Assembly (NCBI RefSeq): GCF_030867145.1
Contig: NC_134417.1
Span: 6,549,577-6,613,576 of the forward strand
DNA length: 64,000 nt
Direction of reading: 5' to 3'
Source: Opisthocomus hoazin
Lineage: Eukaryota; Chordata; Aves; Opisthocomiformes; Opisthocomidae
The position numbers and the translations under genes are program-made. Below the pieces are notes generated by a model. The model searched no databases. It was not told where the DNA came from and saw nothing but the letters and a program-made list of their open reading frames with translations. Positions 1-13,800 of the stretch are shown in pieces. The stretch's first letter is position 1. Each line of letters opens with the position of its first letter.

Positions 1-1863
1 TGGCACTAAGTGCTAATGCAAGACTTGCCATTAGTCGCTACTTCGAAGTTATCTTCGCCAGAGCACCCATGGATGTCTTTTTATTTTAAGAGAAGATAGT
101 TCTGCGGCGTCTCAGTTCCCCCCTCTACATAACACAAACCGCAAAGACAAGGCAACACAGCAGAGTTTTTAAACATTTTCTTTGCAGTTCCTCACAGATG
201 GAGGAATAAGCACTTAAGGAACAGAAAAAGCACAGCACAGCCACCCATTTCTACAACCTTTCTGGGTATAACCACACCATCACAATCCCACCCAGGAAAA
301 GGATTCAAGTGTCTCTTGTAGCTGATCTCAACTTTAAATTAACATGACCCAAAGTCACTGAACTTTAAAGAGCTGAGCTGACAATCCAGTATGTTCCAGT
401 TAACCCCACAGAGGAAGCACCTATCTGTAAAGCCACTCTGTAAAACCTGAGAATCAGTCAGTTTGTGCTTCTCCGTACCATACTCCTCCTTGGCTACGCT
501 GCACACCTAAAGCAGCTGCGAGCAGTGAACCTCACACCAAGGTCACAATCAGAGCTGCAGAGTATTGCATGGGCACGGATTTGCCCATGAAGACCAGTCC
601 TGCCGAGAAGTTTGGGTGACAGAGTCCAGCTGCAGCAAGGTCTGATGCAGGCACACATCGACGCGGCTGATGCTGCCAGGTGCCAAACGCTGCACTGTCA
701 CAGACATCAGAAGTCCAGAGGTGATGCTACACTATGATTGGCATGTCCACACAGTTCTGTGCTGAGACATGCAGGTGTGTCTTCCACGGGAGAATGGAAA
801 GATGTGGATTAAATGGGCAAGAATCTGCATCTGTGGTGCTTCGAGAAGGGAAGAACAGAAGAACTTAAAGAAATCGCAAAATTCCTTGCTATAGGATGAA
901 ATAAATAAATTCCCAGCTGAGGTTAAGATTTGCATTATGCAAGTGCAGGAATGTCAGCTGGGAAGGAAACACTAGGCAGGAAGGCAGCATTTTTTTTTTC
1001 TTCCTCTCAAGTGGCAGAGACTTAACAGCCTAGAATGCAGATCCAGCCCATCGAATCTGGGTGGTGATAAGCAATCTTTAACAATCCGTGTTGATTTAGC
1101 AATGTCATAAGCAACAATTTCACAAAGAACGCCAAGGCTGACTCCAGAAAGTAGTGCTCCAGGCTGCGAAAGGGTGCTCTAAGGTTCTTCCCTCAAGCTT
1201 GTTAGCTGTACTTGTTGTTACTTCAATTACTTCCACTGAAAAGTCTTAAGATAATATTGTCACCATAAGAATTGCAGAGAAAAGGCCAGCAAAGTCTTAA
1301 TATTAAATGCCTGCAAATGTGTCATCTGCTTGAACAGAACACTCTGTATTTCAGAAAGATCATATCAGGAATGTAACTAAACCTGTGACTTGATGGAGAA
1401 AAAGCCAATGGTGCCTAACAAAGCTGCATCCGCATTTCGGTGAATGTGAACAAATATTCACTTGTTTAAGTAACACTGAACTACTTAAATTCAAGCCACA
1501 GAGCAAGATGGGAAGAAGTCTGTATTAATTCACTAAATCTCACATCTTGTACAGAAGATTTATCTTTAGACTATTTATGCAATAGTTCTAAGTATTCCTG
1601 GAATGATCTTGAAGGCAGTGAAATTGTTGGAATCTGTATTGGACTGTTCATGACCAAAAGCTATATGAGAAATCATGTGATAAGGGAAAGCGCCCCTAAG
1701 ACAGACAGAATTGCTGGACAGCTGAACACTCCTACTGCATACTCAAGGTTGGAAAGGGAGAGAACCACCCTTGGTGGGGATACTGGCTCTCCTACTGCAA
1801 CAGTTTGTTTTTAAGGTGCACAAACAACCCACTCCCCTGTACGCCCTGCTGCGTCAGACTCAC
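1..1863. other. UBE2G2 intron 4, left edge of window
   Basis: This stretch lies downstream of the UBE2G2 exon ending at 1864 on the minus strand. I looked on the minus strand for the next exon, which should encode the catalytic-cysteine segment and the C-terminal helices, and found nothing that fits. It therefore appears to be intron continuing past the left edge. It is moderately AT-rich, and I saw no repeat or RNA gene in it. Confidence 0.6.
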
Positions 1864-4800
1864 TGTTCGGATGGAACATCTCGCACGTGAACCTCATCTT
1901 CGGAGGGCTTAGCGGGTAGTCGAGTGGAAAGCTCAGAATAGCAGGGAAAACACCATACTCGAAACAGGTGTCTTCAGGACCCCTAGAAACAGATAAAAAA
2001 CTATTCAACAGAGTTGTAAATAGTTCTTTCACCCCAATTCTTGTCTAATGACACATCGGAGGTTTGGGTTATATCATCTTCTCCAGAAAACAAAGAGTTA
2101 ACGCACTCTTACCCCACACCTCAAACTTAAATCCAAATACGAGGTTTGGGAGGGAAGGGGGAAATCAAAGCTTGCACACTAAATTACTAGGAAGGTCACA
2201 ACACTGCTTAATTAGCAGGGTGTGTCTGGATATAATTGGAGTATCTGGCTCCAAGGCATGTTCCAGGATTTGAGCGCCTGCACGTCAAGAGAAAGCAGAG
2301 GCAGGTGTGGGACTCCTGTGCCTTTGAAGATACTGTTATGCTGCACAAGACAGAGATGTCAAATGCTGTAGCTCAAAAATAATTTATAAAACCTATGCAG
2401 ATTCAAACTGCCAGTATCGAGCATAACCACACATAAACACTTATCACTATCTGATGCAAAAAACACAGCAATGTTTTGTAAAAATACAAACAGAGCTCAG
2501 GGACCATAATTGCTAGACGCAGGACAACAATGTTTCTTTGCAGGCTTAAGGTATTTAGTTTGCACTCCCTCAAGTGCAAGCGGAGAACAAATGGCTTCAT
2601 CAGGGTTCGTGTAGAAACATTTCCTTATTGTGTTCATCATCTAGTTCAAAGTACAATCAAGCTGAGAATGTAAAGACAACTATTCTACCCTCCCTACATA
2701 AAAGATTTTTGGAAGGTGAGCAAAAACGTTTATTAAGACATGATTTATTCAAACTAGATGAACCATCTGGAAGTTGTAACACAAACACAATCTCCCTTGA
2801 CTGGAAACGATCATGAAACAAGCTTCATCACTGAAAATCTTAGCCAAGGAAACCTCATGTATTTAGTAAAAAGCTCTGGGAAAATAATGTCTGGGAAATA
2901 AGGGTTAGGAATATATTCACACCTCCTCCTCGCAATCCACACTCTCCATGCCAGAGAGAACACAAAAGTTGAAGGAGACCGAACAGTTAAGACTGCAGTT
3001 GGTAACCTGCAGAAAAAGAAAACTGAGACCAGCAAAACCTAAAGGCCTAAGAGGCTCACTGTCTTTAACTTTGGGATTCAAAAGACTTAGCTGCTAGGTA
3101 AACACAAGAACTACATGATTTAAACCTGAATATTGACACTGGCAGGTAAGATTAAAGAAATGCATCAACATACTGCAAGAATGAAAGCTAAACCATCTCA
3201 ACCATTTCATTCCCTTTCCGGCCTTTTCCCTAAATTTAGTCGGGATTCAATTTACATCTGAGAGTAAACTGAATGCATTTTTTCATGAACATTTTAATTC
3301 CAAATGCATTTTAAAGGCTTATTGTTGAACTTCTAAGAGTATGTACATACAGGCACTGAAAAGCTGGTGGGTGTCTTATGTTCTGTTTTGAGAGCAAACA
3401 CACAGCCTTAAGGGCTCTTCTGTCAAATACGTTAACCCAACACGCTCCATTTTAGGCCCTGTATTATGTGAGCAAAATGCTTTTGTTTTAGCCATTCATT
3501 GCTGCCAGGATTAACTTCAAAGAAATTATTAAAGTTAATCCAAGACAGCATTTGCAACTACAAAACACTCAGGAGGCCACAACATTCAAACTTGACAGCA
3601 TCACTTTCAGCTCAAAAACAACATCGGCAGGGCCAGAGTCACCAACAGCACAGCACCTTTTGCAATCACACCGCCTCCTCTGCAAGCATTTCAGAGTACG
3701 CCACATCCAAAGCCGTCCCTTACGCTCGGATCTCGTCCGAGCTGCTACGTCAGCTAAAGTCCAGACTACCCAGCACTGGATCAGGGCTCCTCCAAGCAAC
3801 ACCCAGACCGTGCAGTGGTGACACCTGTCCCAAAGAGCAAAGAGCACTGAGCTAGCAGGACAGCTGCCTTCAGCAGCTCCCGTACCCCACGCAAGACGAA
3901 GCACGTGCCATCACCAACCGTGTGCACACAGCAGGCACTCATTCTGCGCAGGCTTGAGGCATGTAACTCTCAGAAAAGCCTCGTCCTAAACCTGCTCCCT
4001 CTCAGACTCTTTACAGCCTCCAAAGCAGGCAGTCTCTGCATCTTTTTCCACGCACAATGCTACTCCACAGACTTCTCTGAAGCACTTAAGAGCGGACATC
4101 AGTTCTCCTCCAGCCATTATAGGGCATTAAATGACTTGCTAGACAACCAGACTGTTTAGTTGTGAGAGAGATGTTACGAACAACTCTGCTGACGTCAGAC
4201 GTAGCATGAATATAAGAAACCCCAGACTCCATGAGCCAGCTATTACCTGGGCAAGGGGAAGAAAACAATGGTGGGTATCTGCAAAACCAGAGGGAAAAGC
4301 ACATTGACAAGGACAATTAATTCTATAATCACAGCTTCACATACATTTGTAAATGGCTTCTTATTTGTAAAAAGATGCTGGAAAAAGACCAAAATCCACA
4401 GTCATCAGATGCTGAAAAGGGGAATTTCATGCTAAACAAAAGTGAAAAGCCTAATTCTAGATCTAATTACCTTTCTAGACAGGTTTTTGATAAGTTGACT
4501 TCAAATTATACTGTTCAGTTTTCGAGCCATCTTGAAGTTAATAAAATTCTTAACAATTGTGAGGTTTTGTGTCTTTTGGGGATAAACGTTAATAGCAACA
4601 CACACTTGTACAGGCCAACCAAAGAGGGCAAAACTTGGTTAAGCTGACAAACTTGCACAACACAATGCAGCCTGCAGGACCTCATGGAGCGCTAAGGAAC
4701 TGAGAGGCGTTGTGGAAAACTCTCTTGACGTGCTGGGGCTATTTATCATCACAAACAAGTCACCTTGTTGCCAAGATTTGGCTTTCATAAATCAGCTACT

Positions 4801-7800
4801 GTTTCATGTCTTATCGAAACGGTGCATTTTACACCAGGCTGCAAACGTCCACTGTTCAGAAAGATTACCGCATTGTATTTTCAGTTCTGGAGCTATCACA
4901 TGCACTTTGGGAGCATAGGAACTGTTCTATCATTCAGACATGTCGATACAGTCTCAACATGTATCTGTTTAACATTTAGCGAGCGCTGCTGCTGCAGGCG
5001 AGAACACCGGAAATACAAATTATTACTACGATTATTTTTAAAGGAATTATTTTATCTCCGAGCCAAGCTTTTACATTAATCTGTGTAGCATTATCCAGCC
5101 CAGCTCTGAACTGACAAATGGGTGATGCCTTTTCTCTCTTAGGTGTCTTCCGTTTTTTGTATTTATTTGCCATTCCGTGTGCTCTAGCTTCATATAAATT
5201 GGGTGAAGGAAAAAGAAAGTATTCTGTTGTCTTCAATACTATCTGCACTTCATCTGTCTAAAAATCGAAGCCAACTTCAATTTCCTCAACTTCATTCCCA
5301 TAATCTCACACAGCAGTTCTGAGATTCCAAAACATTCAAGACGATTATGACAAATACAAACAAGTCATTTAGCTTACTTTCCAAATGTATGCAAACACTT
5401 CTACTAACAGAGTTTTGTAAAGAGACTAAAGTAACCAAACATGTTTAGGGTAAACACGTTTCTATTGTACCACAGCTTCAGAATTCAGCAGATCTTAAAA
5501 TATAATTTTATTATGACACACACACAATACAGAAACCAAAATTAAAGCACTCCGCCTCTCATTTTGTGCTGACAAAGACCTGAAGCTCAACACTCAGCAC
5601 TTTAAAGGCCTTTCAAGTCTGCCAGCAGCTCCTCTGTTGTTTCAGAATTTTTACAGGAAACATCAAAAAACTACTTTCTAGGTAATGAATCAAATCCAAA
5701 AGTACTTCTGTGTTTCCCCCATGAAAGTCAACTCAACGACACAACCTCTGCTAGGACAATGTACCAACAGGCAGGAATTTCCTTCCCTATTCCAAGACGT
5801 GCAGTAAATCCTCCAGGATTTCTACACTCGAAGCAATGCACAGCTGTCTGAACTGAAATTTGGTACGTTGCAAAGCGCATGTTTCAGAAGAGTGACAACT
5901 ATCCCACGTGCCGAAAGAGAAAGCGTAAGACGCTGCAGTCAAAATCTCTGGTGTCAGGCAACCAACTACCTATTTCCATGCCAAGTGTTTATTTTCAGGG
6001 GACTGAGCTACCAGGAAGTACAACCTGTTCATCACAGGATAAATTGCTGCACATAAGCTGAGGCATTTGCCAACCCTTCATACCCATCAGCAAACGAGCA
6101 GTGGTAATCCAAACCTCCATTTACCAAGGCCTAAAATAACTCGGAGGCTCATGCTTGCCATAAAGTAGGATCACCCACGCAGCCAGCGTCTGTGGAATAG
6201 CCGATACGCTGCTGCTCGGGACGCTCTTGTATTGCTTGTGTGCCTGGTCCCAGCAGACAGAAATCTTGTTTTCCGTCCACACTCCAAGCAAACCGAGCTA
6301 GGAAAATTCTGCCACCCACGCTAGTTGAGTACCTCCCAAGTCAGCGCCAGTGGTTGCAGTGAAAGCCTGCCAAGAGCACGGCAGGCATGCTGTGAGCAGA
6401 GCCACGGCCACCGCCGGCTGCCCTCGGTGTCCTCCGAGACCCCCAGGCCCTGGCCGAAGGAAAGGGAATCACCAACTCGGGGAATCTTGAAATACAGAGC
6501 TTGGATCTGCCCTAACAGCACACCATCAGCTTCAAGACAGACTCTGCTGCTTGAAGCTTCTTCATCTTTTCGTTCTATGGTGTTTGCATAAATTGTCAGA
6601 CCCCAGTGACAAAGCTCTCTTTTCCTCTCCCCTACTGCTTTAGAACTTAACTTTGTAAAAACCACCAGTTCTTCCGTGCACTGAGAGTCCCCAAAGAGGG
6701 GTACAGCATCAGTAAGAGAGTACAAGCAAGAGAGAAGACTACTTCTAAGATGCTGGGCAAGAAGATTGTCTTTTCAGGGCAAGTTTTGCTACGAACAACC
6801 GCGCCCATCAGTTCAGGAGTGGAAGGGGGAGGACACAGCTTTGTAAAGAAGTCTTTGTCACCCCCCAAAACACAACCGGTAGTGATCAGAGTTATTCACC
6901 AACAGAAGAGCTTTCAATGTGGAACCACTGCACCCAACACCAGCTCGCTCATGAAGTGTAAAGGATTTCAAAAGCACTTTTTAAAAATTTTAATACTTTC
7001 TCATATCAATCCCCTTCCATATTTCTAGGAAAAAACTGAACAGTAAGTAAGCTAAATTTAGACACTGGGTTTTTTTTTCCCCAATCCCTGATAATCTGTG
7101 CATTTTACTCTGCTTCAAACCTGAGAAAAACCTGTCCCGTATTTGCAGTTAAGTTCCCAAGACGTTTGTGTGACCTACAAGCAATTCCTTGTTTCCCACA
7201 GTTTTTGTATATGCAACATACATCCAAGGAAGCCCAAATGAGGATTCCTGTCTAATTTGCAAGTTACTTATGCTGAATGTTGCTTATATGATGACACCTG
7301 TACAACAAATGATCACTTCAGTCCCAATGCTGCCTCTGTCGCACTGTTTAAATTACAAATATAATTCCCTGTTTCGGTCAGAAAAGAACTTCTTAGCCAA
7401 AGGTAGGCCAAGGTAAACGTTATGCAGAACTGATACTCTTTTTTTACATTCTTGTTCTCCTAGAGGCTAACCACTGCGTGCTAGTGCTGATTTCAGATAC
7501 CAAACAGTATTAACTCACATAATCAGAGCTTCCCATTCAAAGAAGTTCTCTTCATTCATGGGACCTGTTAAGAAAAAACAAAACAATGCTTAGCAGTACC
7601 TGAATGTAAGGCTACAATTTCGCAGAGCACAAACCCTGCGCAGCTCCTCACCTGCTACTATCCCCTCCGGTGGGTTCAGGGTCAGCTCTGTAAAAAGAAA
7701 AACACAAGGAAGGTTAAAACGACCTGCAAGTCCAAGTATTTTGGCTAGCGTTGGTGGCTACGGCTTAGCACAGAGGCCCCACCAGCAAACACCCTTGGAG

Positions 7801-10800
7801 AAAGTCTTGAGACTACTATGGAAGGAATCTTCTGGCCATGCTTTACCGAGCAAAACTCCACCTCCAGAAGGCCCAGTATCTCACTGCTGACAATTCAACT
7901 TCTTCATGCAAGACAGTTTTCTAGGCAAAATTATTTGGCATTTTGTGCTTTTTCAGGCTCCCAGAACTAGTCTTCCCAGGGGCAACAATTTACAACTGAG
8001 AAGGAAGAAAAAGAAACTTTTTCCACAAAGCATGGGAAACACTCCCCTGTTGGAGCACTGCGGTATCCACGGGTGCAAACTCCACAGCCTAAAGAGAGAA
8101 CGGGTTGTATTCCTGTAATCTCTCTGCACCAATTCAGACTTGACAGCATCTCAACACAAAACCCAAAACGATGCAAAAAGGTGGAGAAGCGGAGGCAAGA
8201 GAGATTTGACAAGTGGCTCTGTTCCTTGAATTCAGTTCCACTCCCCCTGCGTGGCCCGGAAAACACAAAGAGAAGCAGCAATAAAGCAGCCATGGCTGCA
8301 CACGGCAAGCTTGGATCCATCCACCCTCAGTTTCTCTAGGAAACTGGTACAATTCCCAACTCCTGCAATAACCTTTAGCATCAGTACCGCATTTCAAGCC
8401 TGTTGAAGCCCAGTACTCTATGCGCTGCTAAAATAATAACCAGCCTCTCTAGTATCTGTTGCAGTGACCGTCAGCTTCCAAAGCCCTGTGGGGTGGCAGC
8501 AGCTGGCGAGGCCAAGCTCAGCCACGCACAGAATCACAGAATCACAGAATAGTAGGGGTTGGAAGGGACCTCTGTGGGTCATCTAGTCCAACCCCCCTGC
8601 CAAAGCAGGGTCACCTACAGCAGGCACCCAGCGGACCTGCAGCCCCTGGGGGCTGAACACCAAACCCACAGCTCCGGGCGAGACGCGGGGCAGCCGGTGG
8701 GACCGGCTGCAGGAGGCAGCCCTCCGAGGGTGTCATACCCGAGGAGGTGATGGTATTTAGGTCGACTTAAGTAAGGGCTGCGAGCTGATCATCTAGAACG
8801 CCGTTTCCTAACCGATGGCCTGTGGACTACCAGTGGCCTGTAACACACAAAACACAGCTGCAGGAAACGCCACACGCATTCCCACGCACAAAAACAAGCA
8901 CGAACACGGACCCTGCGAATATGGGAAGTCACAAACCGATAAACAAGACGCTTGACCTCATTTCTGTTAGGCCATCCATGAAAACGGTGGGTAGTGCTGC
9001 GTAACACAGCGCACGGATTTTTGTCTTCAGCAGCTAAGTTAGTGCTGGATTCAAAAAGGTGCCGAGATACGCTGACAGAAAAGACAGCGAAACTCTCCGG
9101 TTCACTCAGACTGCCCTCAGCTTTGGCACAGACCTCTCCGATTGAAGTTCAAAAGCACAGCAGCGGATTGAAATTCAGCATTACGGTTTCCCACGACATC
9201 CTGATGTTAAGGAGCAGGTTTTTCCAGCTTGATAGTGGGTCTTTAACAGCTTTTCTTGTTGATGTTTTTAGACAGAAAGAGGGAAATTACAAACCAGGAG
9301 CTCCTGGAATCATTTTGCTCCACCTTGTGGCTCTCTCCAAGAAGAAAATCCCTCTGATATTTCCTAGGATTTCCCTTGAAAAGCCCGTCAGCCTTTGCGA
9401 CTCCCTGTGGCAGCATCTGGGCAGCCACACAGAGGTGTGCCATACAGCTCCCCACCCCCAAGGAAAACCGGGGAGATGGGGTGCAAGAACCAAACCCTGC
9501 CGAGCAAAGGGTCTTCATGAGGATGGAGATTCAATCCTCCACTTCACCTGGCTCAGCTCTCCCCTCACAAGTAGGCGAGAGAGCTTTCCATCATTAGCGA
9601 TCAAAGCAGTAACTAAGCAGTGCAAGGGCACATAAGCTTTGAGTGGCTGCTACCATACCTGGTCACTGGGGAAAGGAAAAACCCCCTACTCACGTGGATG
9701 GTCACATCCTACCCTGTGATTTCTCCAGACCTGTTCAAAGGGAAACTGGGAGCACAGCTTTCGGGAACTACACAGCATGAACTGCCAGCAGCTGACACAG
9801 CATCAGCTGCTTCAGTCTCACCAGAGCCTCCAAAACAGGGGCACTTTCGTGGAACGGCAGGGGAGATCTTTTCCCATTGTTTTTAAGCGAGCAGCAAAAA
9901 GCACGCAATCAGAGCATTTGTTTTAACCTTTCACTGCAGAACGACTTCGAGCAAGCTGCGTGCCACAACAGGAGCACATCAGCAGACGAGACAGCACACC
10001 CTCTGTTCTCCACAGCATCCAGCCTGGGGGTATCTTCTGGCGAGCCCGAGTTTGGCCTCCTGGCCTGCAAGATGCTCACCCTCCCTGCATGCACAGTTTA
10101 AAGCTTTCCCAAGGAAAGCTCTCCCCCTCTGTAAGGGTCACGCCATGCTGTCCTCTCGCCTGCCCACCCATGACAGCAGCGTGCCAGCGCACACCCACAC
10201 CCCCGGCACCATCACACAATGGCCTCAAACACTGACGTGTCGTCTCCGTTCCTGCGCACGCTGCTTTCCAGCGACAGCAAGGAGCTGAGCCCTCTGCCTG
10301 TGCTGAGCGTGGCAAGCATCCAACACAAGGTGGTGACAGGGCAAGAGCTGATCCTGAAGCTACACCAGCTACTTGAGAGAGGCAGCTTGCACAAACTGAG
10401 AGCCCCCTCCCTCGATGCCCTTTCTCCAAGGGGCAAGATCAGCAGAAAGACTTTGCAGGAGCCCTTGATGCAGCAGCTCCTTGCCCACGGCTGACTTTGA
10501 GTCCAGCAAAAAACCTCCGAGGAGCGGAACTTCGCAATCCATGGGACAACCAAGGTGGGAGCAGAGCTGTCAGACACAGAGGGGCCCTCCTGCAGTGCTA
10601 GCGCCGCAGCTCCGTGCCCCTCACCTGGAGCTGTGGGACCCATGCCCGTGTTGGAGTGCAGCCCCCGTTCTGCACAGCATCACGATCTCCTCTCGCTACC
10701 AGCGGGCAAGTAACCTCTTGGGGGCAGGCAGAGCCAGACCACCACCTTCCTGTGCAGGTATTTCACACGGTGCCGACTACCAGAGCTGCCATCAGCAGGA

Positions 10801-13800
10801 GCCACGGGATAAAGCAGCCTCCCGATGAGCTCAAGGAGCACCCTACTACCAGGCAAGCCTTCAGGGTTCCTCCGGAGCAAATGCACGAGCAGCAACATCC
10901 TATTAAGGGACTGCCAGAGGCAGAAGGATGAGCAGTCAAAGTGGAAAAAAAGACACAATGGAAAGCCAGAAAACGAATCAGTTTTTAAAGATGTAAAGGT
11001 GAAGGCCAAGAAAAGTCTCTGCGGAAAACAAAGGAGCAGGAGAGTCACAAGGAGAAGCTGAGGCTGGCAGCTGCTGCTGGAAAGGAAGGCAGATAAGGCA
11101 CTGGGTCACTTCTACATCACCACAACCACTTCAGGGTGCCCCAGGGCCTGGGGGTTTGTGGAGAGCTCTCTACTTAAGACACATGTGCTGGGTGCACACT
11201 GGAGGAGCCCGTGGCAGTGCAGCCCACCCGTCGATTCAGAGCAATGTCTCTCCTCAGCACTGGAGGGAGTTTGGAGCAGTTTCCATCTCCGCATCCTCCA
11301 CAAGGCATCCTGTTCGGTTCGCAGGGTGGTTTTGCTGCACGCAGTCAGGGGATTGGCTTCCAAATCCAAACGCAACGAAGTCCCAGCTTGCAGCACCATA
11401 GCTAAACCTTACTTTAAAGCTTTGCTTGTAAGCCAAGAGCAAACAAAATGGATCTGACACTCGTGAAGTGCAACGCTGCTGCTAGGAACTGGGGCAGATG
11501 TGGGTGCGCAATCACTGCCGCCCTTTTCACTTCGCTGCTCATTATGGAGTCATTATAGGCCAATTACACCTTGGCCAAAAGGAGGAGAACTGAAAACACA
11601 CCTCCTTGTTAAAGAAGTTAATAAAAAGACTGATCACATTCTTAGAAGTTCAACAGTGTGATTCCTAAAAACTGTATCAATTTAGCGTATCTCTGAGGTG
11701 ATTAAACTCACAAGACTCGGGAAATATCAAGGGCACTTATTCATTTCAGTATCTGACAGCATCTGGACCGAGATGCTTCAAACCAGAATCTTATTCTTTC
11801 TACTCTGCCAGAAATTCTGTTTTCTTCTCTCTTCTCCAAGGCAGCATCCACTGAAGCACTGCTGGATTTTGTTGTGTACAATGAACGTGGAGGGTTTTTT
11901 CTGTTAACTCTGAAATTCCAGAATTTACTTAAATCTTGTATTTTTAACCTAACATCACTCCCAATGATACCTGTTGGCATTACAATTCACTGCTTTATTG
12001 CCTGTTTGTACCAGAAAGGAAATACGATGCATACACCTAGGCACCACAATTCTTGCATCTCTGCAGATTTGACTTAATGCTTTCGAAGTAACCCATTTTA
12101 GATTTAAAAAGTTCAGCCGGTGGTAAGACATCTTCAAGCTCATGCAGCCAGGAAACAGAAAACATAGAAAAAGAAGGTTTCCATCTCTTAACTCTCACAA
12201 ACATAAGCTGCTACATAAGTCTGTGGGAGCTGGCCTCCTACTCCAGTGAAGGTCGTTTACAGAGCTCCCGAAGCTGTCCGGGGGTGAAGAGCTGTTTCTC
12301 GCTTACCATCGTTTAGTGGAAGACTCCAGCCTGTATGAAATAGAGTGTTGATAGGCGCTTTTCTTGCCAACACTGTGTTTATTCTCAGGCCGCTCTGCAG
12401 AGCACAGGTCTCCACGCTGAACTGTCGTGCAGGTGTCTGCGAGACCAATTTCAGGCTTTAATACTACTCTAAATCTAGAATTAACAACAAACACACGCTC
12501 CAGCAGAAATTATGCCACATTTTATATCCGATTTTTTGAAAAGCTTTATCTAAATTAGTTCTGGCAGAGTAGAAAAATACTTGAATAAATATGAAACAGC
12601 AAAAAGTCATCACACTCCAAATACGCAAACAGAGATCTAAATGAGGACAAAAAATAAATCCATCTTATCTGGCTGCCAACAGCCACCTTCCCTTCCTTCT
12701 CCACAAGGAAGGGAAAACATTGCAGTTTCACAGCCTCTCCAAAATGGAATGATGTACTGGGGCTCCAACGGGTAGAAACTCCTCATAACGTCAAGCATTT
12801 TTCACATAAGGTAACAATAAACCTTTATTTAAAGATTTAAACACACGCTTGCACACACACAGAGACAATCAAAGAGCGAAACTAAAAAAAAAGCCAGGTG
12901 AGGAAAGAATTAAAAGTCTGGCAAACAAAACACACCCACCAGCAAGACACTGACTGCCAAACATCTCTGACATGACTAGAAGTAATTAAAGGGAAGAGAT
13001 AGAGAAGGACAAAGAGAAAAATTAAAGAAAAAACAATCACGAGCACACATATATACATAGATGGAGGCAAGATTTCATCCAAGGCGGGCAGCCTGGAGGA
13101 AGGCATCATTTAAAGTCATCTCCCCACTCCCGTTCACCCAGGGCCACGCAGTGCTTACGCCAGCGGAGGGAACACGCATCGTCAGGAGGGAGCTGAAAGT
13201 CCATGCAACACCAAACCTCCAACTACAGCCCTTTTCCCAGACAGCACTTTCTCTTCTTCTGCAAAAAGAGGCAGCAGAACTACCTACAACTAGGAATTAT
13301 TTTTACTTCTCAAAATAACTTTTCCCGAAAATTTCTACGGGGCAAAACATCTTCTAAAGAGCTACAACTGCCCAGTCTTCTGTGAAGCACTAGGGAAGGG
13401 TTGTAATTCAGGCTCGAGTCTGGGTTTTGTAGCAAAGTTTGATGACAGCACCCACTAAAGGCTAGTAGGAATCCTGGAAATGCACATACAGCATGGAGTA
13501 AGCCAGGCAGCCACAGAAACTGAAAAGATTGGCTTACTCTGCTTCCGTAACTCAGGTCTCCAGAAGCTAAAGCACTGCACACGTAGTCATTGCAGATTAT
13601 ATTCATTTTTCACACCACTATGTTTTATCAGAGTCTGGAAAGTATTTGTATGGGAAGATCACAAATAAGATGCCATCTCAGTTCATGGCAAGGGCTACCC
13701 TGGGAAACCATGTGGAGAAGACTCACGTAATGTCTGCCTGTAGTATTAAGTCAAATTCTTTTTTATGCTATTTAATATCACTTTTTCCTACAGAATTCAT

